Assembly (NCBI GenBank): GCA_029258375.1
Contig: JARHZA010000002.1
Location: 5,001 to 69,000, forward strand
Length of the DNA: 64,000 nt
Direction of reading: 5' to 3'
Source of the DNA: Eubacterium sp.
Lineage (GTDB): Bacteria; Bacillota; Clostridia; Oscillospirales; Acutalibacteraceae
Every line of letters starts with the position of its first letter. Position 1 is the stretch's first letter. Below are positions 1 to 6,863 of this stretch, one piece after another. The notes under the pieces are model-generated. The model saw only the letters and a list, made by a program, of their open reading frames with translations. It was not told where the DNA came from and made no database searches. The position numbers were made by a program, and so were the translations under genes.

Positions 1-387
<387 letters not shown>

Positions 388-482
388 AACGTCAGTTATG
401 TGTTCAGGCTATTGTTCAATGAGTTCAAATCCTTTTCCTGTATTTAGTTTTCAGGGTATATATTACCTTGTGTGTGAGCTAT

Positions 483-558
483 GCACCATTAGCTCAGTTG
501 GTAGAGCACCTGACTCTTAATCAGGGTGTCCACGGTTCGAGCCCGTGATGGTGTACCA
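483..558 (+). tRNA. tRNA-Lys (anticodon CTT)
   Basis: A 76-nt cloverleaf can be folded by hand. A 7-bp acceptor stem (483-489 with 548-554) closes it, the anticodon loop is CTCTTAA with anticodon CTT, the T arm contains GGTTCGAGCC, and the 3' CCA is encoded. It lies between 23S and 5S and is probably co-transcribed with the rRNA operon. Confidence 0.96.
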
Positions 559-562
559 TCAA

Positions 563-637
563 GGCCCGTTGGTCAAGCGGTTAAGACATCGCCCTCTCAC
601 GGCGAAAACAGGAGTTCGATTCTCCTACGGGTCACCA
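563..637 (+). tRNA. tRNA-Glu (anticodon CTC)
   Basis: A 75-nt cloverleaf with acceptor stem 563-569/627-633, anticodon loop CTCTCAC (anticodon CTC, glutamate), a GAGTTCGATTCTC T arm and encoded CCA. It starts four bases after tRNA-Lys, so both are presumably released from one precursor between 23S and 5S. Confidence 0.95.
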
Positions 638-695
638 TGACCTTAGAGAATTTCCAACAGGTCTTAAATAACTGTGATCTTTGTTACAGTTCATA

Positions 696-811
696 GTCGG
701 TGTTTTTTACGAAGAGGGTCCACCCGTTCCCATCCCGAACACGGTAGTTAAGCTCTTCTGTGCCGAAGATACTTGGCGGGCAGCTGCCTGGAAAAATAGG
801 TCTTCGCCGAC
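696..811 (+). rRNA. rrf: 5S ribosomal RNA, copy 1
   Basis: The sequence carries the typical bacterial 5S core (CCCATCCCGAACACGG, then AAGCTCTTCTGTGCCGAAGATACTTGG) and its ends pair (GTCGG with CCGAC). It is almost identical to copy 2 at 1188-1303, with one A/G difference noted near the 3' end. Exact ends may be off by a few bases. Confidence 0.95.
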
Positions 812-818
812 ACTAAAT

Positions 819-835
819 CCTCGATTAAATCGAGG
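819..835 (+). other. Hairpin between 5S copy 1 and tRNA-Asn 1
   Basis: An inverted repeat CCTCGATT/AATCGAGG sits in the 5S-tRNA spacer. The second unit has a related hairpin at 1310-1330 whose CCTCGA/TCGAGG arms are kept while the loop differs. There is no T-run, so an RNA-processing signal is more likely than a terminator; this is inference. Confidence 0.5.
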
Positions 836-842
836 TAGATAT

Positions 843-918
843 TCCTCAATAGCTCAGTCGGTAGAGCATGCGGCTGTTAACCGCAGGGTCGTTGGTTCGA
901 GTCCAACTTGGGGAGCCA
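843..918 (+). tRNA. tRNA-Asn (anticodon GTT), copy 1
   Basis: A 76-nt cloverleaf with acceptor stem 843-849/908-914, anticodon loop CTGTTAA (anticodon GTT), T arm GTTGGTTCGAGTCCAAC and encoded CCA. It is identical to the copy at 1336-1411 and lies 31 bases after 5S copy 1. Confidence 0.96.
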
Positions 919-923
919 CAAAG

Positions 924-956
924 CCTCGTAACAAATGTTACGAGGTCTTTTATTTT
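924..956 (+). terminator. Rho-independent terminator of the rRNA/tRNA operon
   Basis: A perfect 10-bp stem (CCTCGTAACA/TGTTACGAGG) with a 2-nt loop is followed by a T-rich tail. It would end the transcript after tRNA-Asn copy 1, so the second 5S unit needs its own promoter. Confidence 0.9.
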
Positions 957-1096
957 CTTAATTCATTTATATTTTAATATCATTTAGTTTGATATATTTA
1001 TGAGGTATTCTGCATATAATTTATAGTATAGAGATTAGTTATATAATTTAAACTTATTTCTGAAATAAAATATTTTAAAAAAATCTATTTTATGTA

Positions 1097-1125
1097 TTGC
1101 ATTATAAGAATATTTGATGTATACT
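1097..1125 (+). promoter_or_regulatory. Probable sigma-A promoter of the second 5S/tRNA-Asn unit
   Basis: TTGCAT at 1097-1102 and TATACT at 1120-1125 are separated by exactly 17 bp, about 60 bases upstream of 5S copy 2 and downstream of a strong terminator. Position and spacing fit a housekeeping promoter; not tested. Confidence 0.6.
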
Positions 1126-1187
1126 AAATAACAGTTTGATTGATAACTATTGTAATTAGATGTATTTTTTATATGTTTAGTTAAATA

Positions 1188-1303
1188 GTCGGTGTTTTTT
1201 ACGAAGAGGGTCCACCCGTTCCCATCCCGAACACGGTAGTTAAGCTCTTCTGTGCCGAAGATACTTGGCGGGCAGCTGCCTGGGAAAATAGGTCTTCGCC
1301 GAC
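1188..1303 (+). rRNA. rrf: 5S ribosomal RNA, copy 2
   Basis: Near-identical duplicate of the 5S at 696-811, with the same core motifs and terminal pairing. It is an orphan 5S unit, not preceded by 16S or 23S, and is followed by its own tRNA-Asn copy and terminator. Confidence 0.95.
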
Positions 1304-1335
1304 ACAAAACCTCGATATAAATTCGAGGTAAACAT

Positions 1336-1411
1336 TCCTCAATAGCTCAGTCGGTAGAGCATGCGGCTGTTAACCGCAGGGTCGTTGGTTCGAGTCCAAC
1401 TTGGGGAGCCA
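1336..1411 (+). tRNA. tRNA-Asn (anticodon GTT), copy 2
   Basis: Identical to the tRNA-Asn at 843-918, with the same acceptor stem, GTT anticodon and encoded CCA. It forms a duplicated 5S-hairpin-tRNA cassette with 5S copy 2. Confidence 0.96.
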
Positions 1412-1414
1412 ATT

Positions 1415-1455
1415 AAGAGTGATTTATTATAATATAAATCACTCTTTTCTTTTTA
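1415..1455 (+). terminator. Rho-independent terminator after tRNA-Asn copy 2
   Basis: A 12-bp stem (AAGAGTGATTTA/TAAATCACTCTT) with an AT loop, followed by TTCTTTTT. Confidence 0.88.
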
Positions 1456-2027
1456 TATTAATTGTTAATTTTTTACGTCTTTATTAAAGTTTATATTTTT
1501 AATTTAAGTTAGTTTTAAACAATATTTTATTTAATATTATTTCATTTTATATTAGATTATTTATTTAAAAAATATTTTTATGTTTCAAAAATTTATATTG
1601 TGTTTTTAACAATGGTTATATTATTTTCTTGAAAATACATTGTTATGTTCAAACTAATTCATTTTTCTAAAAATTATTATAAATTATAATCAAATCTTAA
1701 TTTTATTCTTAGTTTATAAATCATTATTTTGTTTTATTTTGAATAATTTATCTAATAACTATTTTGTATTATAAAGTAGTTATTTTGTTTATAATTATAT
1801 AATATGGAAAAAGTGATTTTCTTTACTAAGAAGCGTTTTAAATTACAACAAATCCTTAATTTGCAGCAAAGTTTTAAATCAAAAATCCATCAATAATATT
1901 AAAATATATAAAATTAGCACCTGTTTCAAATTTAATAGGTGCTTTTGTGTTAATTATATCCTTTTTTATCGACGAATTTATCTTAATAATGTTTTGTATT
2001 TAAAATATATTATGAGTTAAAATGATT
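1456..2027. other. Gene-poor AT-rich stretch with decayed sequence
   Basis: No credible reading frame is present in about 570 bases. Two terminator-like hairpins occur: AATAACTA/TAGTTATT at 1754-1784 followed by TTTGTTT, and AGCACCT/AGGTGCT at 1916-1943 followed by TTTTG. The stretch at about 1811-1862 resembles the 3' end of the broken SRPBCC gene at 2028-2070 (shared CTAAGAA...TTTTAAAT...AACAAAT pattern). Two weaker look-alikes may occur near 1580-1620 and 1655-1705. In such AT-rich sequence chance similarity is possible. Confidence 0.5.
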
Positions 2028-2425
2028 TCACTTTTCTAAGAAATATTTTAAATCAGAAACAAATATTTTTGTTGTGTTTTTAAATATAGTTTTACAAATG
2101 GTTTCATAATAAAATTTTTAGGTGTTACATTTTCTGTAAAATCAATTTTAGTCTTATTTCCTTCAGAATTAAAAATACCAATCCAATTTCCAGTTATGTT
2201 GCTATTTTCCATGTTAAATTCGAATCGTTTATATGGTTCTATATTAGTAATTGTGAAAGTGGTGGGGTATTCTTTGTTTGTATACTAAATAAATTTGTGG
2301 TTATTTATTATTTCTGTTCTTTTTATATCGCTTCGCCAAGTGGAGTAATCATTGATATTTGTAACAGTTTTCCACACGTTCTGAATATCACTGTTGATAA
2401 TTTCTTTGATATTTGATGTTGTCAT
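2028..2425 (-). pseudogene. Broken SRPBCC-family (polyketide cyclase-like) protein
   Basis: Reading the minus strand from ATG at 2425 gives MTTSNIKEIINSDIQNVWKT, a typical start of a small START/Bet v1-fold SRPBCC protein, continuing through a TFTITNIEPYKRFEF segment and a GNWIG..KTKIDFTE segment. Codon 47 is an in-frame TAG (2285-2287), in a place where such proteins normally read on. Near the 3' end a one-base shift is needed to continue from KTQQK into IFVSDLKYFLEK, which ends with TGA at 2028-2030. Two lesions make loss of function likely. The family binds small hydrophobic ligands; the substrate is unknown. It is divergent from the XRE-type regulator at 2569, which may once have controlled it. 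Confidence 0.75.
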
Positions 2426-2568
2426 TGACGTAATCCTTTCTTTATATTCTTCATTTAATATTTGACTGATAGTTAAAATGTTAGATTAAAAATTGATAAT
2501 TAGTAAATGGATAAATGATGTTTCATTTGTTATAACTATGTTCGAAAGAAAAATTAAGGACTAATGAT

Positions 2569-2805
2569 ATGAAAATAAATGAGATTATTCGTGAACGTAG
2601 ACTTTTAAAAAAATTAACACAAGAACAAGTAGCAAATTATCTTGGAGTAACAACTCCAGCAGTTAATAAATGGGAAAAAGGCATTTCTTATCCTGATATT
2701 ACTTTATTGCCTGCTCTTGCTCGTGTTTTGGATACAGATTTAAATACTCTATTATCTTTTAAAGACGATTTAACAAAACAAGAAATTTCTTTGTTTTTTA
2801 AATGA
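2569..2805 (+). pseudogene. XRE-family HTH regulator, N-terminal part of a frameshifted gene
   Basis: The first 60 residues form a clear Cro/C1-type helix-turn-helix (RRLLKKLTQEQVANYLGVTT then NKWEKGISYPDI), a DNA-binding repressor domain. The frame stops at 2805 just after a T6 run (2794-2799). Skipping one base there restores a continuous frame (LNEVSEVIEKADFITGYQLA) that runs without stop into the frame at 2858-3604. The original product was therefore probably one protein of about 344 residues: HTH plus a helical-repeat C-terminal domain. This piece alone could still make a 78-residue HTH peptide. Whether the shift is real, a sequencing error or bypassed by slippage cannot be told here. 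Confidence 0.75.
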
Positions 2806-3604
2806 AGTTTCTGAAGTAATTGAAAAAGCAGATTTTATCACGGGGTATCAACTTGCTATGTCCAAATTAAAAGAATATTCAACTTGTGATTTGTTAGTGC
2901 TTAATATTGCAACTTTGTTAGATGGCGCACTTATTGCTCATAATCATAAAAATAAACTTGATGAATATGAATCTGAGATAGAGTCTTTGTATCGACGTGC
3001 ATCTTTAAGCGGTGATTTGTTGATTAGGGAACAGGCTATCTCGTATTTAATTTCAAAATTGATAAAAAGAGGAGATTATCTTGGTGCTGAAGAATTATTA
3101 AATTCCATTTCTGAAAACAATCCAGTTGATAAAAAGCAAATTAAAGCTAATATTTGTATTGCTAAAGGGGAAATTGATAGTGCTGAAAAAATCTTGGAGG
3201 AGAAATTATTCTTGCTAAATAATGAAGTTAATACCACACTTATAAAACTAATGGAAATTGCCATAAAAGACAACCGAATTGATGATGCAACATATATTGC
3301 AAACGTTTATAAAGAGTCGTCAAAAATATTTGATTTAAGTGAATATAATAGTTATATAGCTCATTTTCAGTTATATGTTGCTTGTAAAAAACGTGTTGCG
3401 TGTTTAAAAACACTTGTTCCAATGCTTAAATCACTAAATAAGAAGTGGGAGATAAATAAATCACCTCTTTATAGGCAAATAAAATCAAAACCTTGTGATA
3501 AGGATTTTGGAAGCAATATGCAAAAAATGATTGTTAAATCTTTAAAAGAGGATGACGAAACATCATTTTTAAAAGATTGTGATGAATTAAAAGAATTCTG
3601 TTAA
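2806..3604 (+). pseudogene. Helical C-terminal part of the frameshifted XRE regulator
   Basis: A helix-rich, TPR-like frame with paired amphipathic segments such as REQAISYLISKLIKRGDYLG and KANICIAKGEIDSAEKILEE. It has no obvious DNA-binding or catalytic motif of its own. An ATG at 2858 lies inside the continuous downstream frame and has no good ribosome-binding site, which supports its being the tail of the HTH protein and not a separate gene. In similar XRE proteins this region senses a peptide or ligand or dimerises; here that is inference. The stop overlaps that of the convergent lipase by three bases. If the frameshift is a sequencing error, the gene runs 2569-3604. Confidence 0.65.
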
Positions 3605-4782
3605 AAATCTTCGTTTAAAAGTTCTGCTAAGTTAGAATAAAACTTTTTTAACATTTTGATATCTGAACCTTGCATACCACCAACAATTTGTAAGTGGTCT
3701 GAATGAATTTGTGGCATTATATGCCAAATGCCTTTTTGACGCTTTTCAAACTCGTTAAAGTTTCTTGAAGGTTCGTTGAATGGCGCAAGAGAAGAAATGG
3801 TATTTACAAGACCATCATTTTTCTTCCATTTTTCGTCTATAACGAATCCACCATCAGTAATTCCAGTGTAACTGCCTATACACATTGAAAAATACATAAA
3901 AAGAGGATTCATTCTTGCTTCTGGTATATAATTTCCCTTTGTGTTTAATTGTGATTCACAAGCAGGAAAAGAGTAGTAATAAATATCGTCACTTATGTGA
4001 AGTTTATCATTTAATTTTTTCGAACCGTCAATTGATAAATCAAACATTGCGTTGTCTTCTTTTTTTGCAAATTCTATTGCCTTTGTAATGCTAACACAAG
4101 TGTTTATAGGTTCGTTAGCCGGCGTTCCAAGCCTAAATTGCTCAAGTTGAGTATCATATAGTTTATTTAGTTTTGTGCTGCCAAAAAAGTTTGCTGCAAT
4201 CATAAAAATCTCTTTAAATTTATCTGAATTTTTTACAGCCTCAAAACAAGATGTTCCATTATGTGGAGAGGCAAGAGTGGCAACGGCGTGAACAAGCCCT
4301 TTATTACCACCTTTAAATAACGGAGAAAGATTACCTTCTGGTGTTCCTTCTTGTTCTTCTTTATTTCCATTTTCTAATAGTTCAATAAGTAGCCTAATTG
4401 TTGCACCACCAAAAGAGTGACCAATTAGGTTTATTTTATTGCTTTTGTCCCATTTTGGAAGAAGTGCTTTTTCGTATTTTCTACCATATCTTTTGTGATT
4501 GAACTTTTTTGAGTGAACAAGTCCGTAATCAACAGTACCTCCAGTAAGTTCAGCATAGAGTTCACACGCTCTATCCCATGCACTTGACATTGGACCGACT
4601 GAAGTTGCAATACAAGTGTAGCCTTTTTTCTGAATATCTTTTAAAAGGCTTCCAGTAGTGATTCCCCAATATGGTGTAATTTTGTTTGCATCGTCACTTT
4701 CGCCCCAACCAGCAAGACCGTGTACGAAAATAAGAGGATATTTGATTATTGAATTATCTAAAAAATTAAAATTATTGTTCAT
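3601..4782 (-). CDS. Triacylglycerol lipase-like alpha/beta hydrolase
   Basis: A 393-residue alpha/beta hydrolase resembling bacterial family I.5/staphylococcal lipases, which hydrolyse triacylglycerols or other esters. FVHG at residues 19-22 is the oxyanion-hole strand, the nucleophile elbow GHSFGG places Ser123, the NDGLVNT motif offers Asp323 and DHLQIVG offers His363, so the triad is complete. The YWG and ASPHNGTS motifs are also typical. Unlike most family members it has no visible signal peptide and starts MNNNFNFLDN, so it may act inside the cell. The start is supported by AAAAGGA six bases upstream. It is convergent with the frameshifted regulator and divergent from the DUF2804 gene. 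Substrate is not known. Confidence 0.85.
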   Translation of the reverse strand: MNNNFNFLDNSIIKYPLIFVHGLAGWGESDDANKITPYWGITTGSLLKDIQKKGYTCIATSVGPMSSAWDRACELYAELTGGTVDYGLVHSKKFNHKRYGRKYEKALLPKWDKSNKINLIGHSFGGATIRLLIELLENGNKEEQEGTPEGNLSPLFKGGNKGLVHAVATLASPHNGTSCFEAVKNSDKFKEIFMIAANFFGSTKLNKLYDTQLEQFRLGTPANEPINTCVSITKAIEFAKKEDNAMFDLSIDGSKKLNDKLHISDDIYYYSFPACESQLNTKGNYIPEARMNPLFMYFSMCIGSYTGITDGGFVIDEKWKKNDGLVNTISSLAPFNEPSRNFNEFEKRQKGIWHIMPQIHSDHLQIVGGMQGSDIKMLKKFYSNLAELLNEDF

Positions 4783-4938
4783 TTCTATTCCTTTTTACAT
4801 ATTGAGTTTTGTAAAAACTGTGTTAATATAGAATTAGCGAAGAATATCTATTTTTTCTTCTATAAGGCTATAATAACAAACTGTCATTTTATTAACAAGT
4901 CTTTTAACTATTATTTATAAAAAGGAAGGGGTAGACTT

Positions 4939-5979
4939 ATGCAACACGAAATAATAAAAAAACAAAGACTATTAGATGAAAATGGAAACATTGCAGAGCC
5001 AGGATTTTCTAAAAAACTTTTATGGCAGTATGATAGAAAAGATATTAAAGTATCTAAACTTCGCATAAAAGAATGGGATTATTATTGCATTAACAACCAA
5101 GACTATGCACTTTGCTTAACAATTTCTGATTCTGGATATGTTAGTTGCCTTTCTGTTTCTTTTTTGGAATTTGGAGAAAATCCAACTCAGAAAAATGATT
5201 CTGAACTTGGATTTTTGCCACTTGGTAAAATGAATTTGCCAGGAACGAGTGAAAAAGGAAATATTCGTGCAAAAGTAGGCACAGCAGAAATGAATTTTGA
5301 TAATAACGGCAAAGGTCGCCACCTTTACGGTGTATATGATAATTATTGTAACAGCAAAAAAACTTTAAAATTTGACGTTGTTTTAAGTGACATACCGAGC
5401 GAGAGTATGGTTATAGCAACACCATTTGATAAAGACAAACATTTTTATTACAATCAAAAAATTAACTGTATGCGTGCAAACGGCTATTTTGAGTTTGACG
5501 GCAAACGTTATGAATTTAATGAAAAAAATCAATCTCTTGCAACACTTGATTGGGGCAGAGGTGTATGGACTTATGACAATACCTGGTACTGGGGTTCTGG
5601 TCAAATGATTTTAGAAGATGATAGCACATTTGGTTTTAATATTGGTTATGGTTTTGGTAACACTTCAGCAGCAAGCGAAAATATGCTTTTTTATAATGGT
5701 AAATCGCATAAGTTAGAAGAAGTTACTTTTAATATTCCAATGAAAAACGGCGAATATCTTTATACAGAGCCTTGGACATTTACTTCATCTGACAACAGAT
5801 TTGAGATGAGTTTTAAACCTATAATTGATAGGCAAGCACCACTTGATATTAAGTTTATGTGTATGTTGCCACATCAAGTATTTGGCCTTATTAGCGGAAA
5901 AGCAGTTCTTGATGATGGAAAAGAAATTATTATTAAAGATAAACTTGTGTTCGCCGAAAGAGTGCACAACAAGTGGTAA
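4939..5979 (+). CDS. DUF2804 domain-containing protein
   Basis: A 346-residue protein matching my recollection of the DUF2804 family along its full length, including an LDWGRGVW motif near residue 200 and a WYWGSGQ segment shortly after. The family is uncharacterised; aromatic-rich beta-strand segments suggest a beta-sandwich related to lipocalin-like or hydroxyneurosporene-synthase-like folds (inference). No signal peptide or membrane segment is seen, so it is probably cytoplasmic. AAGGAAGGGG upstream supports the start. It stands alone between a divergent lipase and a terminator at 6001, and neighbours give no further hint of its job. Confidence 0.8.
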   Translation: MQHEIIKKQRLLDENGNIAEPGFSKKLLWQYDRKDIKVSKLRIKEWDYYCINNQDYALCLTISDSGYVSCLSVSFLEFGENPTQKNDSELGFLPLGKMNLPGTSEKGNIRAKVGTAEMNFDNNGKGRHLYGVYDNYCNSKKTLKFDVVLSDIPSESMVIATPFDKDKHFYYNQKINCMRANGYFEFDGKRYEFNEKNQSLATLDWGRGVWTYDNTWYWGSGQMILEDDSTFGFNIGYGFGNTSAASENMLFYNGKSHKLEEVTFNIPMKNGEYLYTEPWTFTSSDNRFEMSFKPIIDRQAPLDIKFMCMLPHQVFGLISGKAVLDDGKEIIIKDKLVFAERVHNKW

Positions 5980-6000
5980 TTTATAAAAAAATAATATGTT

Positions 6001-6048
6001 AAAGCCCAATTTGTTTAAATACAAAATGGGCTTTATTTTTATTTCTTT
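6001..6048 (+). terminator. Rho-independent terminator after the DUF2804 gene
   Basis: AAAGCCCA and TGGGCTTT arms with additional inner pairing, followed by ATTTTTATTTCTTTT. Confidence 0.85.
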
Positions 6049-6173
6049 TGTTTAACTTTTTCTTTATATTTTGATTACTGCGTTTTAATTTTGAAAATGT
6101 TTAATATAGATAAAGGGTTTTATGTTTTAATGTGAGCTATGTTATGGTATACTGTTCAAAGGATGTGATAGAA

Positions 6174-6863
6174 ATGGAAAAAGTTTTAGTTTGCGATGAC
6201 GACAAGGCAATACTTGATTCAATAGAGATATACCTTAAACTTGAGGGATATGAAGTGCTTAAAGCCGAAGACGGAATACAAGCACTTAAAATTATTGAAG
6301 AAAATGATATTCACTGCCTTGTGCTTGATATAATGATGCCAAAACTTGATGGTTTGCAAACAACATTAAAAATTAGAGAAAAACATAATTTTCCTATAAT
6401 AATGCTTTCTGCAAAATCAGAAGATACAGATAAAATTACTGGTCTTGGTTTTGGTGCAGACGATTATGTTACAAAGCCTTTTAATCCACTTGAACTTGTT
6501 GCAAGGGTTAAATCTCAAATAAGAAGATATGTTTCTTTTTCTGGTTTTGTAAAAAAAGACTCTCAACTTGTAACTGGTGGCTTAATTGTTGATACAGATG
6601 CAAAAACTGTAACAGTAGATGGCGAAGAAGTTAAACTTACCGCAAGAGAATTTTTAATTCTTGAATATCTTTGTAAAAATATGGGCAAGGTTTTGTCTTC
6701 AAGTCAAATTTATGAGGCTGTTTGGAACGAACCTTCTTTTAGAACAGAAAAAACAGTTACCGTACACATTAAAAATATAAGAGAAAAGATTGAAATAAAT
6801 CCTAAAGACCCGAAATATATTAAGGTGGTGTATGGACTTGGATACAAAATTGAAAAAATATAA
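6174..6863 (+). CDS. OmpR/PhoB-family response regulator
   Basis: A 229-residue two-component response regulator. The receiver domain has the acidic pocket Asp8-Asp10, phospho-acceptor Asp52 (VLDIMMP) and Lys101 (TKPF). The C-terminal half is an OmpR-type winged helix ending in the usual VYGLGYKIE. An in-frame ATG 42 bases upstream exists, but the AAAGGA Shine-Dalgarno and the conserved MEKVLVCDDD beginning favour ATG 6174. It overlaps the kinase gene by 32 bases, so they form a co-translated pair. Target genes are unknown. Confidence 0.95.
   Translation: MEKVLVCDDDKAILDSIEIYLKLEGYEVLKAEDGIQALKIIEENDIHCLVLDIMMPKLDGLQTTLKIREKHNFPIIMLSAKSEDTDKITGLGFGADDYVTKPFNPLELVARVKSQIRRYVSFSGFVKKDSQLVTGGLIVDTDAKTVTVDGEEVKLTAREFLILEYLCKNMGKVLSSSQIYEAVWNEPSFRTEKTVTVHIKNIREKIEINPKDPKYIKVVYGLGYKIEKI

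Noticed and set aside
681-977. 98-residue open frame over 5S rRNA and tRNA-Asn
   Set aside because: It is a chance frame through stable RNA genes and a terminator.
1035-1307. 90-residue minus-strand frame
   Set aside because: It is antisense to 5S copy 2 and the AT-rich spacer; no ribosome site or family similarity.
1188-1411. Duplicated 5S-tRNA block as a mobile element
   Set aside because: No terminal repeats, target duplications or transposase; it looks like ordinary tandem duplication of RNA genes.
2790-2805. Programmed frameshift in the XRE regulator
   Set aside because: The T6 run could slip, but a +1 shift is required and no stimulatory structure or known family precedent was seen; a mutation or sequencing error is simpler.
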